NCBI RefSeq assembly: GCF_013407855.1 | Contig: NZ_JACBZH010000001.1 | Span: 1,984,001-2,048,000, forward strand | Direction: 5' to 3' | DNA: 64,000 bases | Source of the DNA: Actinopolymorpha rutila | Lineage (GTDB): Bacteria > Actinomycetota > Actinomycetes > Propionibacteriales > Actinopolymorphaceae | Shown here: positions 35,403 through 44,180 of the stretch, one piece after another | How the letters are laid out: every line of letters begins with the position of its first letter | How positions within the stretch are numbered: position 1 is the stretch's first letter | Made by a program: the position numbers and the translations under genes | Notes under the pieces: model-generated | What the model saw: the letters and a program-made list of their open reading frames with translations, nothing else | The model's database searches: none | What the model was told of the DNA's origin: nothing

Positions 35403-36773
35403 GTGGGCGGTACGAAGGATGCGCGGTCGTCGACGGCGGAGGAGCTGGCCGGCTGGGTCAGGGACGCGAGCAGCCGGCTGGCCGAGCTGGTCGCCGACCT
35501 GTCCGACGAGCAGCTGATCGGACCGAAGATCCCGACGATCAACCCGCTGATCTGGGAGATCGGGCACATCACGTGGTTCATGGAGACCTTCGTGTTGCGG
35601 CGTGCCCTGGCAGAGCCGCCGATCTTCGACCACGCTGACGCGATCTGGGACTCCGGCACCATTCCGCACGACACCCGCTGGTCGCTGGTCCTTCCGTCGC
35701 GGAAGGAGACGCTCGCCTACATCGACGAGGTTGCCGAGCGGGTGGCGGACCGGCTGGGGCGGCCGGAGTCGACCGCGCAGCTGCGGTACATCACCAGGTA
35801 CGCCGTACACCACCACGACATGCACACCGAGGCACTCACGTACACGCGGCAGACGCTCGGCTACCCGGCACCCACGCTGCCCGGGGCGGCGGTGCCGGGC
35901 GAGGTGCCCGACGCGCCGGGGGAGGACGGCCCACTGGCCGGCGACGCGCCGATCCCCGGTGGCCGGTTCCTCCTCGGCGCCGACCGGGACGAGGAGTTCG
36001 TCCACGACAACGAGAAGTGGGTCCATCCGGTCGACCTGGCGCCGTTCGCGCTGGCCAGGGCGGCGGTGCCCCAGGCCGAGTACGCCGCCTTCGTCGACGA
36101 CGGCGGCTACCGGCGTCGCGAGGTGTGGGGTGACGACGGCTGGGCCTGGCGTCGTGGCGCCGACGCGGACACTCCGGTCTACTGGCGGCACGGCGCGAAC
36201 GGCTGGGAGCGCCGCGACTTCGACCGCTGGGTCCCCCTGGAGCCGCACCGGCCGGTGAGCCACGTCTCCTGGTACGAGGCCGAGGCGTACTGCCGGTGGG
36301 CCGGTCGGCGGCTGCCCACCGAGGCGGAGTGGGAGGCCGCGGCGATCGGGCAGCCGGACGGGTCGGGCGGACTCTCTCCGCGCAAGCGGCGGCTTCCGTG
36401 GGGAGCCGGCGCGCCGGAGGCCGAGCACGCCAACCTGGACTGGCGCCACCTGGGCACCGCCGACGTCGGTGCCTACCCCGCGGGCGACAGCGCGTTCGGC
36501 TGCCGGCAGATGGTCGGCAACGTGTGGGAGTGGACGGCCTCCACGTTCGAGCCGTACCCGAACTTCGAGCAGGACCCCTACCGCGACAACTCCTGGCCGT
36601 GGTTCGGCAGCCGTAAGGTGCTGCGCGGCGGGGCCTGGGCCACCCGGTCGCGGTTCATCCGGGGGACGCTGCGCAACTACTTCACGCCCGACCGGCGCGA
36701 CGTGCTCGCGGGGTTCCGGACCGCGGCCGCGGGCTCGGCAGGCTCGGCGGGCTCTGCTGACTCCGCGAGCTGA
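35403..36773 (+). CDS. senA: Selenoneine synthase SenA (EgtB-like)
   Basis: 456 residues. An N-terminal DinB-like domain carries iron-binding His: IGHITWFMETFVL (His55) and HHHDMHTEALTY (His136-138, His141). A C-terminal FGE-sulfatase/C-type lectin domain follows (GGRFLLGADRDEEFVHDNEKW, GRRLPTEAEWEAAA, QMVGNVWEWTAS, KVLRGGAWATRSRFIRGTLRNY). SenA joins a selenosugar to trimethylhistidine in selenoneine synthesis (family knowledge). The closely related EgtB makes ergothioneine; the adjacent SenB and SelD favour SenA. GTG at 35403 with GGAGGAG upstream. Confidence 0.88.
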   Translation: MGGTKDARSSTAEELAGWVRDASSRLAELVADLSDEQLIGPKIPTINPLIWEIGHITWFMETFVLRRALAEPPIFDHADAIWDSGTIPHDTRWSLVLPSRKETLAYIDEVAERVADRLGRPESTAQLRYITRYAVHHHDMHTEALTYTRQTLGYPAPTLPGAAVPGEVPDAPGEDGPLAGDAPIPGGRFLLGADRDEEFVHDNEKWVHPVDLAPFALARAAVPQAEYAAFVDDGGYRRREVWGDDGWAWRRGADADTPVYWRHGANGWERRDFDRWVPLEPHRPVSHVSWYEAEAYCRWAGRRLPTEAEWEAAAIGQPDGSGGLSPRKRRLPWGAGAPEAEHANLDWRHLGTADVGAYPAGDSAFGCRQMVGNVWEWTASTFEPYPNFEQDPYRDNSWPWFGSRKVLRGGAWATRSRFIRGTLRNYFTPDRRDVLAGFRTAAAGSAGSAGSADSAS

Positions 36774-36789
36774 CAGGCTGGGTGGACCG

Positions 36790-37764
36790 ATGCGGATCTG
36801 CCTGGTCACCCCGGCTCCGCCATGCAGCTACCACGGCAACCGCGTCACCGCGCTGCGCTGGGCGGACCTCCTGCGCGGGCTCGGCCACTCCGTCCAGGTC
36901 ACCCAGACCTACGACGGCACCCCGATCGACCTGCTGATCGCGCTGCACGCACGCAAGAGCGCCGATGCCGTACGACAGGTCCGGGCGCAGCACCCGGCCA
37001 CTCCGGTCGTGCTCGCGCTCACCGGCACCGACCTGTATCCCGACCTGGAAAGCACCGGCGTCGACCCGGGAGTCCTCGCGGCGGCCGACCGGTTGGTCGT
37101 CCTCCAGTCGCTCGGGGTGGAGCAGATCCCCGAGCACCTGCGTGGGCGGGCCCGGGTCATCGAGCAGTCGGCGCAACCGCCTCCGCCCGAGAACCTTCCC
37201 TCGGACGAGAGCCACTTCACCGTCGCCGTTCTCGCGCACGTACGGCAGGTCAAGGATCCGCTCCTCGTCGCCGAGGCCGTACGCCTGCTTCCCGCCGGCT
37301 CCCGGATCCAGGCCCGGCACGCCGGTGCGGTCATCGAGCCCGAACTCGGCACCCGGGCCGAGGAGGAGACGCGGACGAACCCGCGTTACACCTGGCTGGG
37401 CGAACTCCCGCCTCCGGACGCCCAGCGGTTGCTCGCCCGCAGCCGCCTGCTGGTCTGTCCCTCGCGGCACGAGGGCGGGGCGAACGTGGTCTCGGAGGCG
37501 CTGGCTGCCGGTGTGCCGGTCGTCGCCTCGAGAATCCCTGGTACGCAAGGGATTCTCGGCGCTGACTATCCGGGCTACTTCCCGGTCGGCGACGCCGAGG
37601 CCCTTGCCGAGCTGTTGAGCCGGGTCGAACGCAACCGTGAAGGCTTCTACGACGACCTCGTACGGCACTGCGCGCGGCTGGCCGATCTCGCGTCACCGGC
37701 GCGGGAGCGAGAAGCGTGGGCCGCACTTCTGGCCGAGCTCGGCGGAGCGGCCACGCGCGGGTAG
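36790..37764 (+). CDS. senB: Selenosugar synthase SenB (TIGR04348-type glycosyltransferase)
   Basis: 324 residues, GT-B fold. MRICLVTPAPPCSYHGNRVT then ALRWADLLRGLGHSV is the family N-terminus; DLLIALHARKSA, VVLALTGTDLYPDLES, RLVVLQSLG, FTVAVLAHVRQVKDPLL and CPSRHEGGANVVSEALAAG complete it. SenB uses selenophosphate and a UDP-sugar to make a selenosugar (family knowledge). It starts 16 bases after senA and is surely co-transcribed. The senA-senB-selD set is the defining selenoneine cluster. Confidence 0.88.
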   Translation: MRICLVTPAPPCSYHGNRVTALRWADLLRGLGHSVQVTQTYDGTPIDLLIALHARKSADAVRQVRAQHPATPVVLALTGTDLYPDLESTGVDPGVLAAADRLVVLQSLGVEQIPEHLRGRARVIEQSAQPPPPENLPSDESHFTVAVLAHVRQVKDPLLVAEAVRLLPAGSRIQARHAGAVIEPELGTRAEEETRTNPRYTWLGELPPPDAQRLLARSRLLVCPSRHEGGANVVSEALAAGVPVVASRIPGTQGILGADYPGYFPVGDAEALAELLSRVERNREGFYDDLVRHCARLADLASPAREREAWAALLAELGGAATRG

Positions 37765-37778
37765 GTCGCCCCGGCTCC

Positions 37779-38123
37779 TACGACGGCCTGACCCGTTTCG
37801 GCGTACGGACGATGATCGTGGCCGGACTCACGCTGCTGGCCGTCGCGATGGGGTGGCTGTCGTTCGTCCGCCCCGACGGGAGTTTCTGGGTGGACGTCCT
37901 TCCCGCCAGCCTGCTCGCCGCGCTCGGTATGAGCCTCGCGTTCATCCCGTCGCTGGGGACCGCGATCTCGGCCGCGCCGCCGGAGGACGGCGGTCTGGCG
38001 TCCGGCATCGTCAACGTCAGCTACCAGGTCGGCTCCGCGCTCGGTCTCGCCGTCGTCACCATCCGGGGCAATCGGTCCGCGGCGCCGACGGACGCCGACC
38101 CCGCTGAGAAGGTCACCGCCTGA
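37779..38123 (+). pseudogene. MFS drug-transporter C-terminal remnant
   Basis: The frame from 37779 reads YDGLTRFGVRTMIVAGLTLL, then PASLLAALGMSLAFIPSLGT, then GGLASGIVNVSYQVGSALGL, the last helices of an EmrB/QacA-type 14-helix MFS exporter. The first 350 or so residues are missing, and the C-terminus ends early. It follows senB after 15 bases, so senB transcription may run into it. Confidence 0.75.
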
Positions 38124-38228
38124 CCAGCAGTCGCTTCACCGTTCGAGGGCCGGTGGCCGAAGCACGGTCACCGGCCCTGACCCGTCGGCGAAGTGGAGCG
38201 ACCGGCTACGTGGCCACGCGGAGACAGG

Positions 38229-39296
38229 TCATTCGTGGTTGTGGTGCGCGGTACGGCTGTGCGCGAGCTGACCTTGCGGGCCGAGGGGATTGGTGCGGAT
38301 GTTGGCGCGGGCGAGGCGTTGCACCGCGTGCAGCAGGCGGTGTTCGGCATCGTGGGCGATGCTGTGGGCGTCGACGACGCTCAGCCGTGCATCGACGGCG
38401 ATGTCGATCTCGGCGTGGAGGGCATGTCCTACCCAGCGCAGACGTACGGTCTGAACCGCCGCGACGCCCGGAGTCTCGGCGGCCACCTGTTCGGTGAGGT
38501 GCACCAGGTCCGGGTCAACTCCGTCCAGCAGCCGGCCGAAGACCTCGCGGGCCGCACCCCACAACACGCTCACGATGGCGAGGGTGATCAGCAGGCCGAC
38601 CACCGGGTCGGCCCACGACCATCCGGCCGCGATCCCTCCGGCGGACAGCAGGACGGCGAGGCTGGTGAACCCATCGGTGCGGGCGTGCAGACCGTCGGCG
38701 ACCAGGGCGGCCGAACCGATCTGCCTGCCGACCTTGATGCGGTAGCGGGCGACGAGTTCGTTGCCGGCGAAACCGACCAAGCCGGCCAGAACGAGCCAGC
38801 TCAGGTTCGTGACCTGCCGCGGATGAGTCAGGCGGTCGACGGCCTCCCAGGCAGCGAGCCCGGCGGAGGCGGCGATGACGAGGACCACGACGAGCCCGGC
38901 CAGGTCTTCGGTGCGGCCGAGTCCGTAGGTGAACCGTCTGGTCGCGGCGCGGCGGCCCAGGAGGAACGCGATCGCGAGGGGAACCGCGGTCAGCGCGTCC
39001 GCTAAGTTGTGCAGGGTGTCGCCCAGCAGAGCCACCGAACTGGTCACACCGACCAGGACAGCCTGCGCGATCGCGGTGACCATCAGGGCGGCGAAGGAGA
39101 TCCACAAGGCACGCATGCCTCGCTTACTGGCCTCCAGCGCCCCGTCGATCACGTCGGCGCTGTCATGACTGTGGGGTGTGACGACGTGGTGGAGCCTGGC
39201 GAGCCACGATCGAGACCCGTGTCCGCGCCCATGGCTGTCGTGCCCGTGCCCGTGCCCGTGTCCGTTGCCGTGGTTGCTGGTGGGAGCTGAGGTCAC
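38229..39296 (-). CDS. Cation diffusion facilitator (zinc/cobalt/iron efflux)
   Basis: 355 residues. A His-rich cytosolic N-terminus (HGNGHGHGHGHDSHGRGHG) precedes six membrane helices. Metal-site helices show ALLGDTLHNLADALTA and ALVADGLHARTDGFTSL (Asp and His of CDF sites II and V), and a C-terminal dimer domain ends in HHNHE. GTG start at 39296 is the first in-frame start after a stop-free leader and is tentative. First of a run of metal-related genes. Confidence 0.9.
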   Translation of the reverse strand: MTSAPTSNHGNGHGHGHGHDSHGRGHGSRSWLARLHHVVTPHSHDSADVIDGALEASKRGMRALWISFAALMVTAIAQAVLVGVTSSVALLGDTLHNLADALTAVPLAIAFLLGRRAATRRFTYGLGRTEDLAGLVVVLVIAASAGLAAWEAVDRLTHPRQVTNLSWLVLAGLVGFAGNELVARYRIKVGRQIGSAALVADGLHARTDGFTSLAVLLSAGGIAAGWSWADPVVGLLITLAIVSVLWGAAREVFGRLLDGVDPDLVHLTEQVAAETPGVAAVQTVRLRWVGHALHAEIDIAVDARLSVVDAHSIAHDAEHRLLHAVQRLARANIRTNPLGPQGQLAHSRTAHHNHE

Positions 39297-39496
39297 CCAC
39301 CAAGGATCACACCCGATTCCGATTGCAGCACCCCCTGAACAGCCACGCCTGCGCAACCGCGAATCGTGTGCAGGACGCCTGCAACCGCGACTCCGGCCAG
39401 GCGCCGCGGCGGGGCCGCTCTCGGGCGACCGGGCCGCGACGGTTCGGTGCGATCCGTCGCGGCCCGGGTAGCCCTGAGTCCCCGTCCGGAGGGTTC

Positions 39497-41059
39497 CTAC
39501 GTCCGGTATCCGAGGAGGGTCATCATGCCGGCCTCGGCGTGGTAGACGTTGTGGCAGTGCACCATCCAGATTCCTGGGTTGTCGGCGTCGAAGTCGACCG
39601 TGAGCGTCTTGTGGGGCAGGACGATCGCGGTGTCCTTGCGCAGGCCGTTGCCCAGGGCGAAGGTGTGGCCGTGCAGGTGGACCGGGTGCCACATGGTGGT
39701 GGTGTTGACGAAGTTGAGGCGTACGCGTTCGCCGGCCCGCACCGGGGTGACGTGTGACAGGTCGTAGGGCTCTTTGTCGAAGGCCCAGTCGTACTTCATC
39801 ATCGAGCCGGTCAGCTTCAATGTCTGCGTACGGTCGGGGGCGCGGTTGGCGAGCCGAACGTCCTCGGCAGGTTTCAGCTCGCGGTAGGAAACCACGTGGC
39901 CGTCGAGTTCACGGGGACGGGTGCGTGCCGTCGGCGCGGACCCCGAGTTCGTACGTACGACCGCGAGCGCGGTGGCCTTCTTGCCCTCGGCCAGGGCGGC
40001 CAGCGGGAAGACGCCGGAGTCGAGGGTGACGAGGACGTCGTAGCGTTCGCCCATGCCCAGCAGGAGAGCATCCGTCTGCGTCGGCTTCACGGCGTACCCG
40101 TCGGTGTGGGTGACGGTCATCCGGTGTCCGCCGAGGGCGACCCGGAACGCGGTGTCCCCGGAGGCGTTGACGAACCGGATACGCAACCGGGTTCCCGGCT
40201 TGCCGCGATAGGACGCCGGTGCGCTGGGCAACCTGCCGTTGACAAGGAAGTGTGGGTAGCGCACGTCACCGGCGTCGCCACCGAGCAACGGACTCGTGGC
40301 CCCCATCATCATGTAGCCGCTGTCGCCGCTCATGCCCCCACCCATGCCGCGGCGGAGTTCGGCAAGGACCTGTTCGGGGGTTCCCGTGACGCCGTCGAGC
40401 CAGTCGTCGAGGACGACGATCCATTCGTCGTCGTAGTCGAGCGGCTCGTTCGGGTCGTCGACGATCAGTGGCGCGTACAGGCCGCGGTCCAGTTGGGGGC
40501 CGGTGTGGGGATGGAACCAGTACGTGCCAGGGTTCGCCGCGGTGAACTCGTAGGTGAAGTCCTTCCCAGCCGGAACGTTCTGCTGGGTGACACCGGGTAC
40601 GCCGTCGGCGTCGTTACGCAGGGAAAGTCCGTGCCAGTGCACGGTGGTGGCGGCGGGGAGCCGGTTGGTCAGCCGAGCGCGGACCACCTCACCCGCCCTG
40701 ACCCGGATCGGTTCGCCGGGGAGTTGGCCGTCGTAGGTCCAGGTGGTGACCGTCTTCCCGCCGAGGTCGATCTCACCGGCGGTGGCGGTCAGCCGGAAGT
40801 CGCGGATCCTGCCTGGCTTGCGGGCGGCCTCGGCTGCCCGGACCTGCGGGCCGTCCGGGTCGACGAATCCTGTCGGCAGGCGTCCGGATGGATGAGCGGT
40901 GGGGGTGGCGGCAGTGTCGTGGCCCATGGAGCCGTGGCCCATCGACTCGTGGTCCATGGAGCCGGCGGATCTGTTGTCGTCGCCGCAGGAGGCGAGCAGA
41001 CCGGCGCCGGCGGTCACCAGCGCGGCGCGAAGAAGGGTGCGTCGATCAACGGGACGCAT
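39497..41059 (-). CDS. Multicopper oxidase, lipoprotein with Tat-like signal
   Basis: 520 residues. The signal VDRRTLLRAALVTAGAGLLASC combines a twin-Arg and a lipobox Cys25. A Met/His-rich linker (SMDHESMGHGSMGHD) follows. Copper ligands are all visible: HWHGLSL (141,143), WFHPH (183,185), HPVHLHGH near 455, and HCHNVYHAEAGMM (His501, Cys502, His503, His507, Met512). Probably oxidises Cu(I) outside the membrane. Followed downstream by the CDF exporter gene and preceded by DUF6153. Confidence 0.93.
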   Translation of the reverse strand: MRPVDRRTLLRAALVTAGAGLLASCGDDNRSAGSMDHESMGHGSMGHDTAATPTAHPSGRLPTGFVDPDGPQVRAAEAARKPGRIRDFRLTATAGEIDLGGKTVTTWTYDGQLPGEPIRVRAGEVVRARLTNRLPAATTVHWHGLSLRNDADGVPGVTQQNVPAGKDFTYEFTAANPGTYWFHPHTGPQLDRGLYAPLIVDDPNEPLDYDDEWIVVLDDWLDGVTGTPEQVLAELRRGMGGGMSGDSGYMMMGATSPLLGGDAGDVRYPHFLVNGRLPSAPASYRGKPGTRLRIRFVNASGDTAFRVALGGHRMTVTHTDGYAVKPTQTDALLLGMGERYDVLVTLDSGVFPLAALAEGKKATALAVVRTNSGSAPTARTRPRELDGHVVSYRELKPAEDVRLANRAPDRTQTLKLTGSMMKYDWAFDKEPYDLSHVTPVRAGERVRLNFVNTTTMWHPVHLHGHTFALGNGLRKDTAIVLPHKTLTVDFDADNPGIWMVHCHNVYHAEAGMMTLLGYRT

Positions 41060-41148
41060 GGTGGTGTTACCTCACGATCGTGGAAGTACAGCGGTCTGGG
41101 AGTACGCCGAAGTCCGGCCACGACGAGATCGCGACCGGGTTGGCGTTC

Positions 41149-41643
41149 CTAGATCCGCTGCACCGACAGACCGGCGAGGTGAAGACCGACAGCAGGGCAC
41201 CCGGGTGGTCCGCGTGTCCCGGATCCGCCGACGCCGATGCCGACGCGGCGCCGGGGCACCATGACCTCGTCCCGGCGAAGCCGCACCAGGCGTACCGCGA
41301 TGATCAGGCCGAGCATCGTGAGTACGCCCAGGCAGACCGACAGCGGATCCAGCCCCATGCCGGGCCCGCCCGACTTGTGGGACGACACGGCGAGGTGCAT
41401 GCCCGGGATGATCGAGGAAACGTTGCCGCCAACGGCGTTGGCAAGAGCCGTGTCGGCCGTCGCGAGGTCGACGTGCGTGGAGGAGTGGCTCGAGTGAGCG
41501 GAGTGAGCGGGTACGGCGTGAGCGCCCATCGCCGGAGCGTCGTGGGAGGAGGGGTGCCCGAGCGTGTGCATTCCCGCAACGCCGAGCGTGAGCAGGCCGA
41601 GAACGAGCAACCGCACGGCGGCGGAGCCCGACCTGCCGACCAT
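41149..41643 (-). CDS. DUF6153-like membrane protein
   Basis: 164 residues. Two membrane segments (AVRLLVLGLLTLGVAGMHTL and LDPLSVCLGVLTMLGLIIAV) flank a His/Ser-rich extracytoplasmic loop (HSAHSSHSSTHVD) that could bind copper. ATG at 41643 with GGGAG 6 bases upstream. The DUF6153 name is from recall of this architecture. Sits between multicopper oxidase and a DUF305 remnant. Confidence 0.7.
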   Translation of the reverse strand: MVGRSGSAAVRLLVLGLLTLGVAGMHTLGHPSSHDAPAMGAHAVPAHSAHSSHSSTHVDLATADTALANAVGGNVSSIIPGMHLAVSSHKSGGPGMGLDPLSVCLGVLTMLGLIIAVRLVRLRRDEVMVPRRRVGIGVGGSGTRGPPGCPAVGLHLAGLSVQRI

Positions 41644-41738
41644 CACGTTCTCCCTGCTCTCTCGGCCTTGCCCGCTTCACGGTAACTCACCCGACTGAGA
41701 GCTCGGTGGTCTACCTGACCGCCATCTCGGGCGCCGGG

Positions 41739-42034
41739 TCAGAGGTTCTTCAACATCACGCGCATCTGTTTGATCTCGGCGGTCTGGCTGGTGGCGATGT
41801 GCGCGGCCATGGTCCTCGCCGGTGGGTAGAGCCCTTGCGGAGTTCGACTTCGGCCATCTCGATCGCACCGGCGTGGTGGCGGATCATCATCTGCAGGAAC
41901 ATCCGGTCGAACCCGGTCCCGGAGGCGTGGCGCATCCCGTCCATGTCGTGTTCGTCCATCATGCCCGCCATGGCGGTGGCCCCCAGGACCAGCGCCTGAT
42001 GCGGGCGCCGAACACCGCTCGGTGACCGGCTCAC
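41739..42034 (-). pseudogene. DUF305 copper-binding-type protein, frameshifted and truncated
   Basis: MAGMMDEHDMDGM, FDRMFLQMMIRHHAGAIEMA and EVELR lie in one frame; YPPARTMAAHIATSQTAEIK and QMRVMLKNL lie in another, ending at 41739. One base restored near 41836 would join them. The signal peptide part is missing upstream as well. DUF305 proteins are often secreted and linked to copper; this copy is broken as read. Confidence 0.75.
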
Positions 42035-42045
42035 GGTGCATCCGG

Positions 42046-42681
42046 TTACCCAGGCGGCGCAGACCCGACACTTCCGGCGTTGGCTGCGGCCTTGCGTGCG
42101 GTCAGCTCGACGGCCGGGCTGTTCCTGCGGCGAGGGCGCAGGCTGAGTGTCACGCGGTCGAAGCCCGCTTCCTCTGCCGCATTCCGCAACTCCCCCGGTT
42201 GCCGGCCGAGGACGTGGCGATGGACCGTGAGCACGAGCCGCCCGTCGGGCCGCAGCACCCGCGCGAGCTCGGCGAATCCGTCGTGCACTTTCCAGAGCAT
42301 GACGTTGTTGACGGAGATGACGACGTCGAGACTTGCCTCCGGGGCACCGGTGACCTCGGCGGTCCCGCCGCGAAGCTCGACGACGCCCTTCCGGAGCTCG
42401 TCGGCGCAGCGCGCTGCAGCCATGCGGCGCATCGTCTGGGAGGGATCGACGCCGAGCACGTGTCCGGTGGCCCCCACCGCAGCCGCTGCGAGCGCCAGTC
42501 CGACGCCCGGGCCGTGGCCGACCACCAGAACCCGTTCGCCCGGCTTCAGCTCACCGGAAGCGACCGCCCACCGCTCCTGTTCGGCGTTGCCGCGGGCCAT
42601 GAGCCGGCCGCCGAGCCGGCCGAGAATTCCCCGCGGATGTCCGAACGCGGGATCCACGATGCGCATCAGCAGGTTGCCCAT
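42046..42681 (-). CDS. SAM-dependent methyltransferase
   Basis: 211 residues from the ATG at 42681; a GTG at 42735 would add 18. Motif I reads VLVVGHGPGVGLALAAAAVG, followed by VLGVDPSQTMRRMAAARC; LARVLRPDGRLVLTVHRHV is the post-motif. N-terminal VDPAFGHPRGILGRLGGRLM is characteristic of this small family. Substrate unknown. It ends 12 bases before the DUF305 remnant. Confidence 0.85.
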   Translation of the reverse strand: MGNLLMRIVDPAFGHPRGILGRLGGRLMARGNAEQERWAVASGELKPGERVLVVGHGPGVGLALAAAAVGATGHVLGVDPSQTMRRMAAARCADELRKGVVELRGGTAEVTGAPEASLDVVISVNNVMLWKVHDGFAELARVLRPDGRLVLTVHRHVLGRQPGELRNAAEEAGFDRVTLSLRPRRRNSPAVELTARKAAANAGSVGSAPPG

Positions 42682-42759
42682 GTCCAGAGCCCACCACAAC
42701 GCCGACCCGGGTGTGACAGAAAACCCCGGATACACGGGGAGAGTTCGATACGGCGTACG

Positions 42760-43698
42760 TCAGTGGTGTGGTGCCGACGTCGCGGTGGCTTGTTCGAAAA
42801 GGTGCTCGCCCTGGCGTTCGACGGTCGCTCCACCCACGGTCACCACGACCAGCAACGCGACGAGTGCGGCGACCCCGGCGCGGACGTGCCGGGTGGGCGG
42901 GTGGATGAGAGCCTGAACCCTGGTGGGTACGTCACCTCCGACCGCGGCGGTCGCGACACTGCCGGACCGTGCGGAGAAAGCCCGGGTGTGTGCCTGGCGG
43001 GTGAGGGCGGCACGTGCCAGGGCGCGGGCCACCAGGCGCCGGTCGGCCACCTCCGCGGCGGCGTCCTCGTCGGCCCAGCGCTCCACCGCATGGCGTACTG
43101 CCTTGGTCGTACGAGAGAGGAAGGGGTTCGCCGCGGCCGCGACGTCGGCGGCGAGGATCCACCAACTGTGCCGGTGCCGGACGTGGGACCGCTCGTGTGC
43201 CAGCAGAGCAGCTCGTTCGTCGTCGGTCAGCGTCGCCAGCATGCCGCGGGTCACGATGATCCGGCCCGCGGCCTCCGGTGTGGTGAACGCGTCCGGGACA
43301 TCGCTGTCGACCACCACCACCGCGCCGGGTTCGCCGAGCCGGCCGCAGTCGCGGTGGATCCGCAGCAACGCGCGGGTTCGTGCGACCACCCGCAGGATCG
43401 TTCGTACGCACACCACAGCGAGGACGCCGAGGGCGACCTCGGCGACCGTTGGCGCGATCGGCGCCAGTGCTCGTAGTCGCTGTGGCGACCAGGGGCCGAG
43501 CTCGGCGATCTCCGCGTACTGTCCGATCCAGGTGAACGCCGTGACCGCGAGAACGAACCACGCCGCCGCGCTGACCGCCATCCCGGCGGGGACGAGCAGC
43601 CTGGTCGCCATGGCCGGGGGGAGGCTCCGAGCCAGCGCGGGCGCGGCCCAGCCGAACGTTCCGGCGCAGGCCAGGACGAGGAGTACCGAGGTGATCAC
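42760..43698 (-). CDS. M56-family membrane metallopeptidase (BlaR1/MecR1-like sensor)
   Basis: 312 residues. Four or so membrane helices; zinc motif LLAHERSHVRHRHSWW (His168, Glu169, His172) and the downstream Glu in VERWADEDAAAEVADRR. There is no C-terminal penicillin-binding sensor domain. It starts 3 bases after blaI on the same strand, so the pair forms a signalling unit in which the protease probably inactivates the repressor. Confidence 0.92.
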   Translation of the reverse strand: MITSVLLVLACAGTFGWAAPALARSLPPAMATRLLVPAGMAVSAAAWFVLAVTAFTWIGQYAEIAELGPWSPQRLRALAPIAPTVAEVALGVLAVVCVRTILRVVARTRALLRIHRDCGRLGEPGAVVVVDSDVPDAFTTPEAAGRIIVTRGMLATLTDDERAALLAHERSHVRHRHSWWILAADVAAAANPFLSRTTKAVRHAVERWADEDAAAEVADRRLVARALARAALTRQAHTRAFSARSGSVATAAVGGDVPTRVQALIHPPTRHVRAGVAALVALLVVVTVGGATVERQGEHLFEQATATSAPHH

Positions 43699-43701
43699 CG
43701 G

Positions 43702-44067
43702 TCACTCCTGGTCGGTCGAGCGGAGCAGTTGGGTCAGCAGTTCCTCGTCTTCTGGAGAGAGGCTGCCGACGAACCGGGTGAGAACCGCACCGCGGTCGGT
43801 GTCTCCATCCAGCAGTCGTCTCATCTGGAACGCCGTCACCTGGGCCGGGTCGCGCACCAGCTGGTAGCCGTAGCCGCGCCCGACAGGAGAGCGGGTGACC
43901 CGTCCCTTGCGGTGGAGGCGGCCGAGCACGGTCGTGATCGTGTTGTACGCCAACGCGTCGCCGAGCCGCTCGCGGACCTGGCCCGCGGTCATCGGACCGT
44001 CGGACGGGTCGAGGGCGGCGAGGATCTCCTGTTCGAGATCGCCGTGCCCGCGTCGAGGCAAACTCAC
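43702..44067 (-). CDS. BlaI/MecI/CopY-family repressor (copy 1)
   Basis: 121 residues; GTG start with GGAGG 5 bases upstream. Winged helix DLEQEILAALDPSDGPMTAG, QVRERLGDALAYNTITTVLG, RLHRKGRVTRSPVGRGYGY. The C-terminal dimer helices contain the region cleaved by M56 partners. Two TACA-N5-TGTA boxes lie between it and the divergent PAP2 gene, implying autoregulation. Confidence 0.92.
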   Translation of the reverse strand: MSLPRRGHGDLEQEILAALDPSDGPMTAGQVRERLGDALAYNTITTVLGRLHRKGRVTRSPVGRGYGYQLVRDPAQVTAFQMRRLLDGDTDRGAVLTRFVGSLSPEDEELLTQLLRSTDQE

Positions 44068-44080
44068 GTATCCTCCGTAC

Positions 44081-44095
44081 CTACAAATGTTGTAG
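44081..44095. promoter_or_regulatory. BlaI box 1
   Basis: Palindrome CTACAAATGTTGTAG (TACA-N5-TGTA) 14 bases upstream of the blaI start. Confidence 0.75.
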
Positions 44096-44108
44096 TAGTA
44101 CTCTCCAC

Positions 44109-44123
44109 CTACAAGGACTGTAG
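44109..44123. promoter_or_regulatory. BlaI box 2
   Basis: CTACAAGGACTGTAG (TACA-N5-TGTA), 28 bases centre to centre from box 1 and 58 bases before the PAP2 start, so it could control both directions. Confidence 0.75.
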
Positions 44124-44180
44124 GTGACGCCAGGTGATCTCGAGGCCGCGGCCGCAAAACCAGGAGGAGAACGCCGTCAT

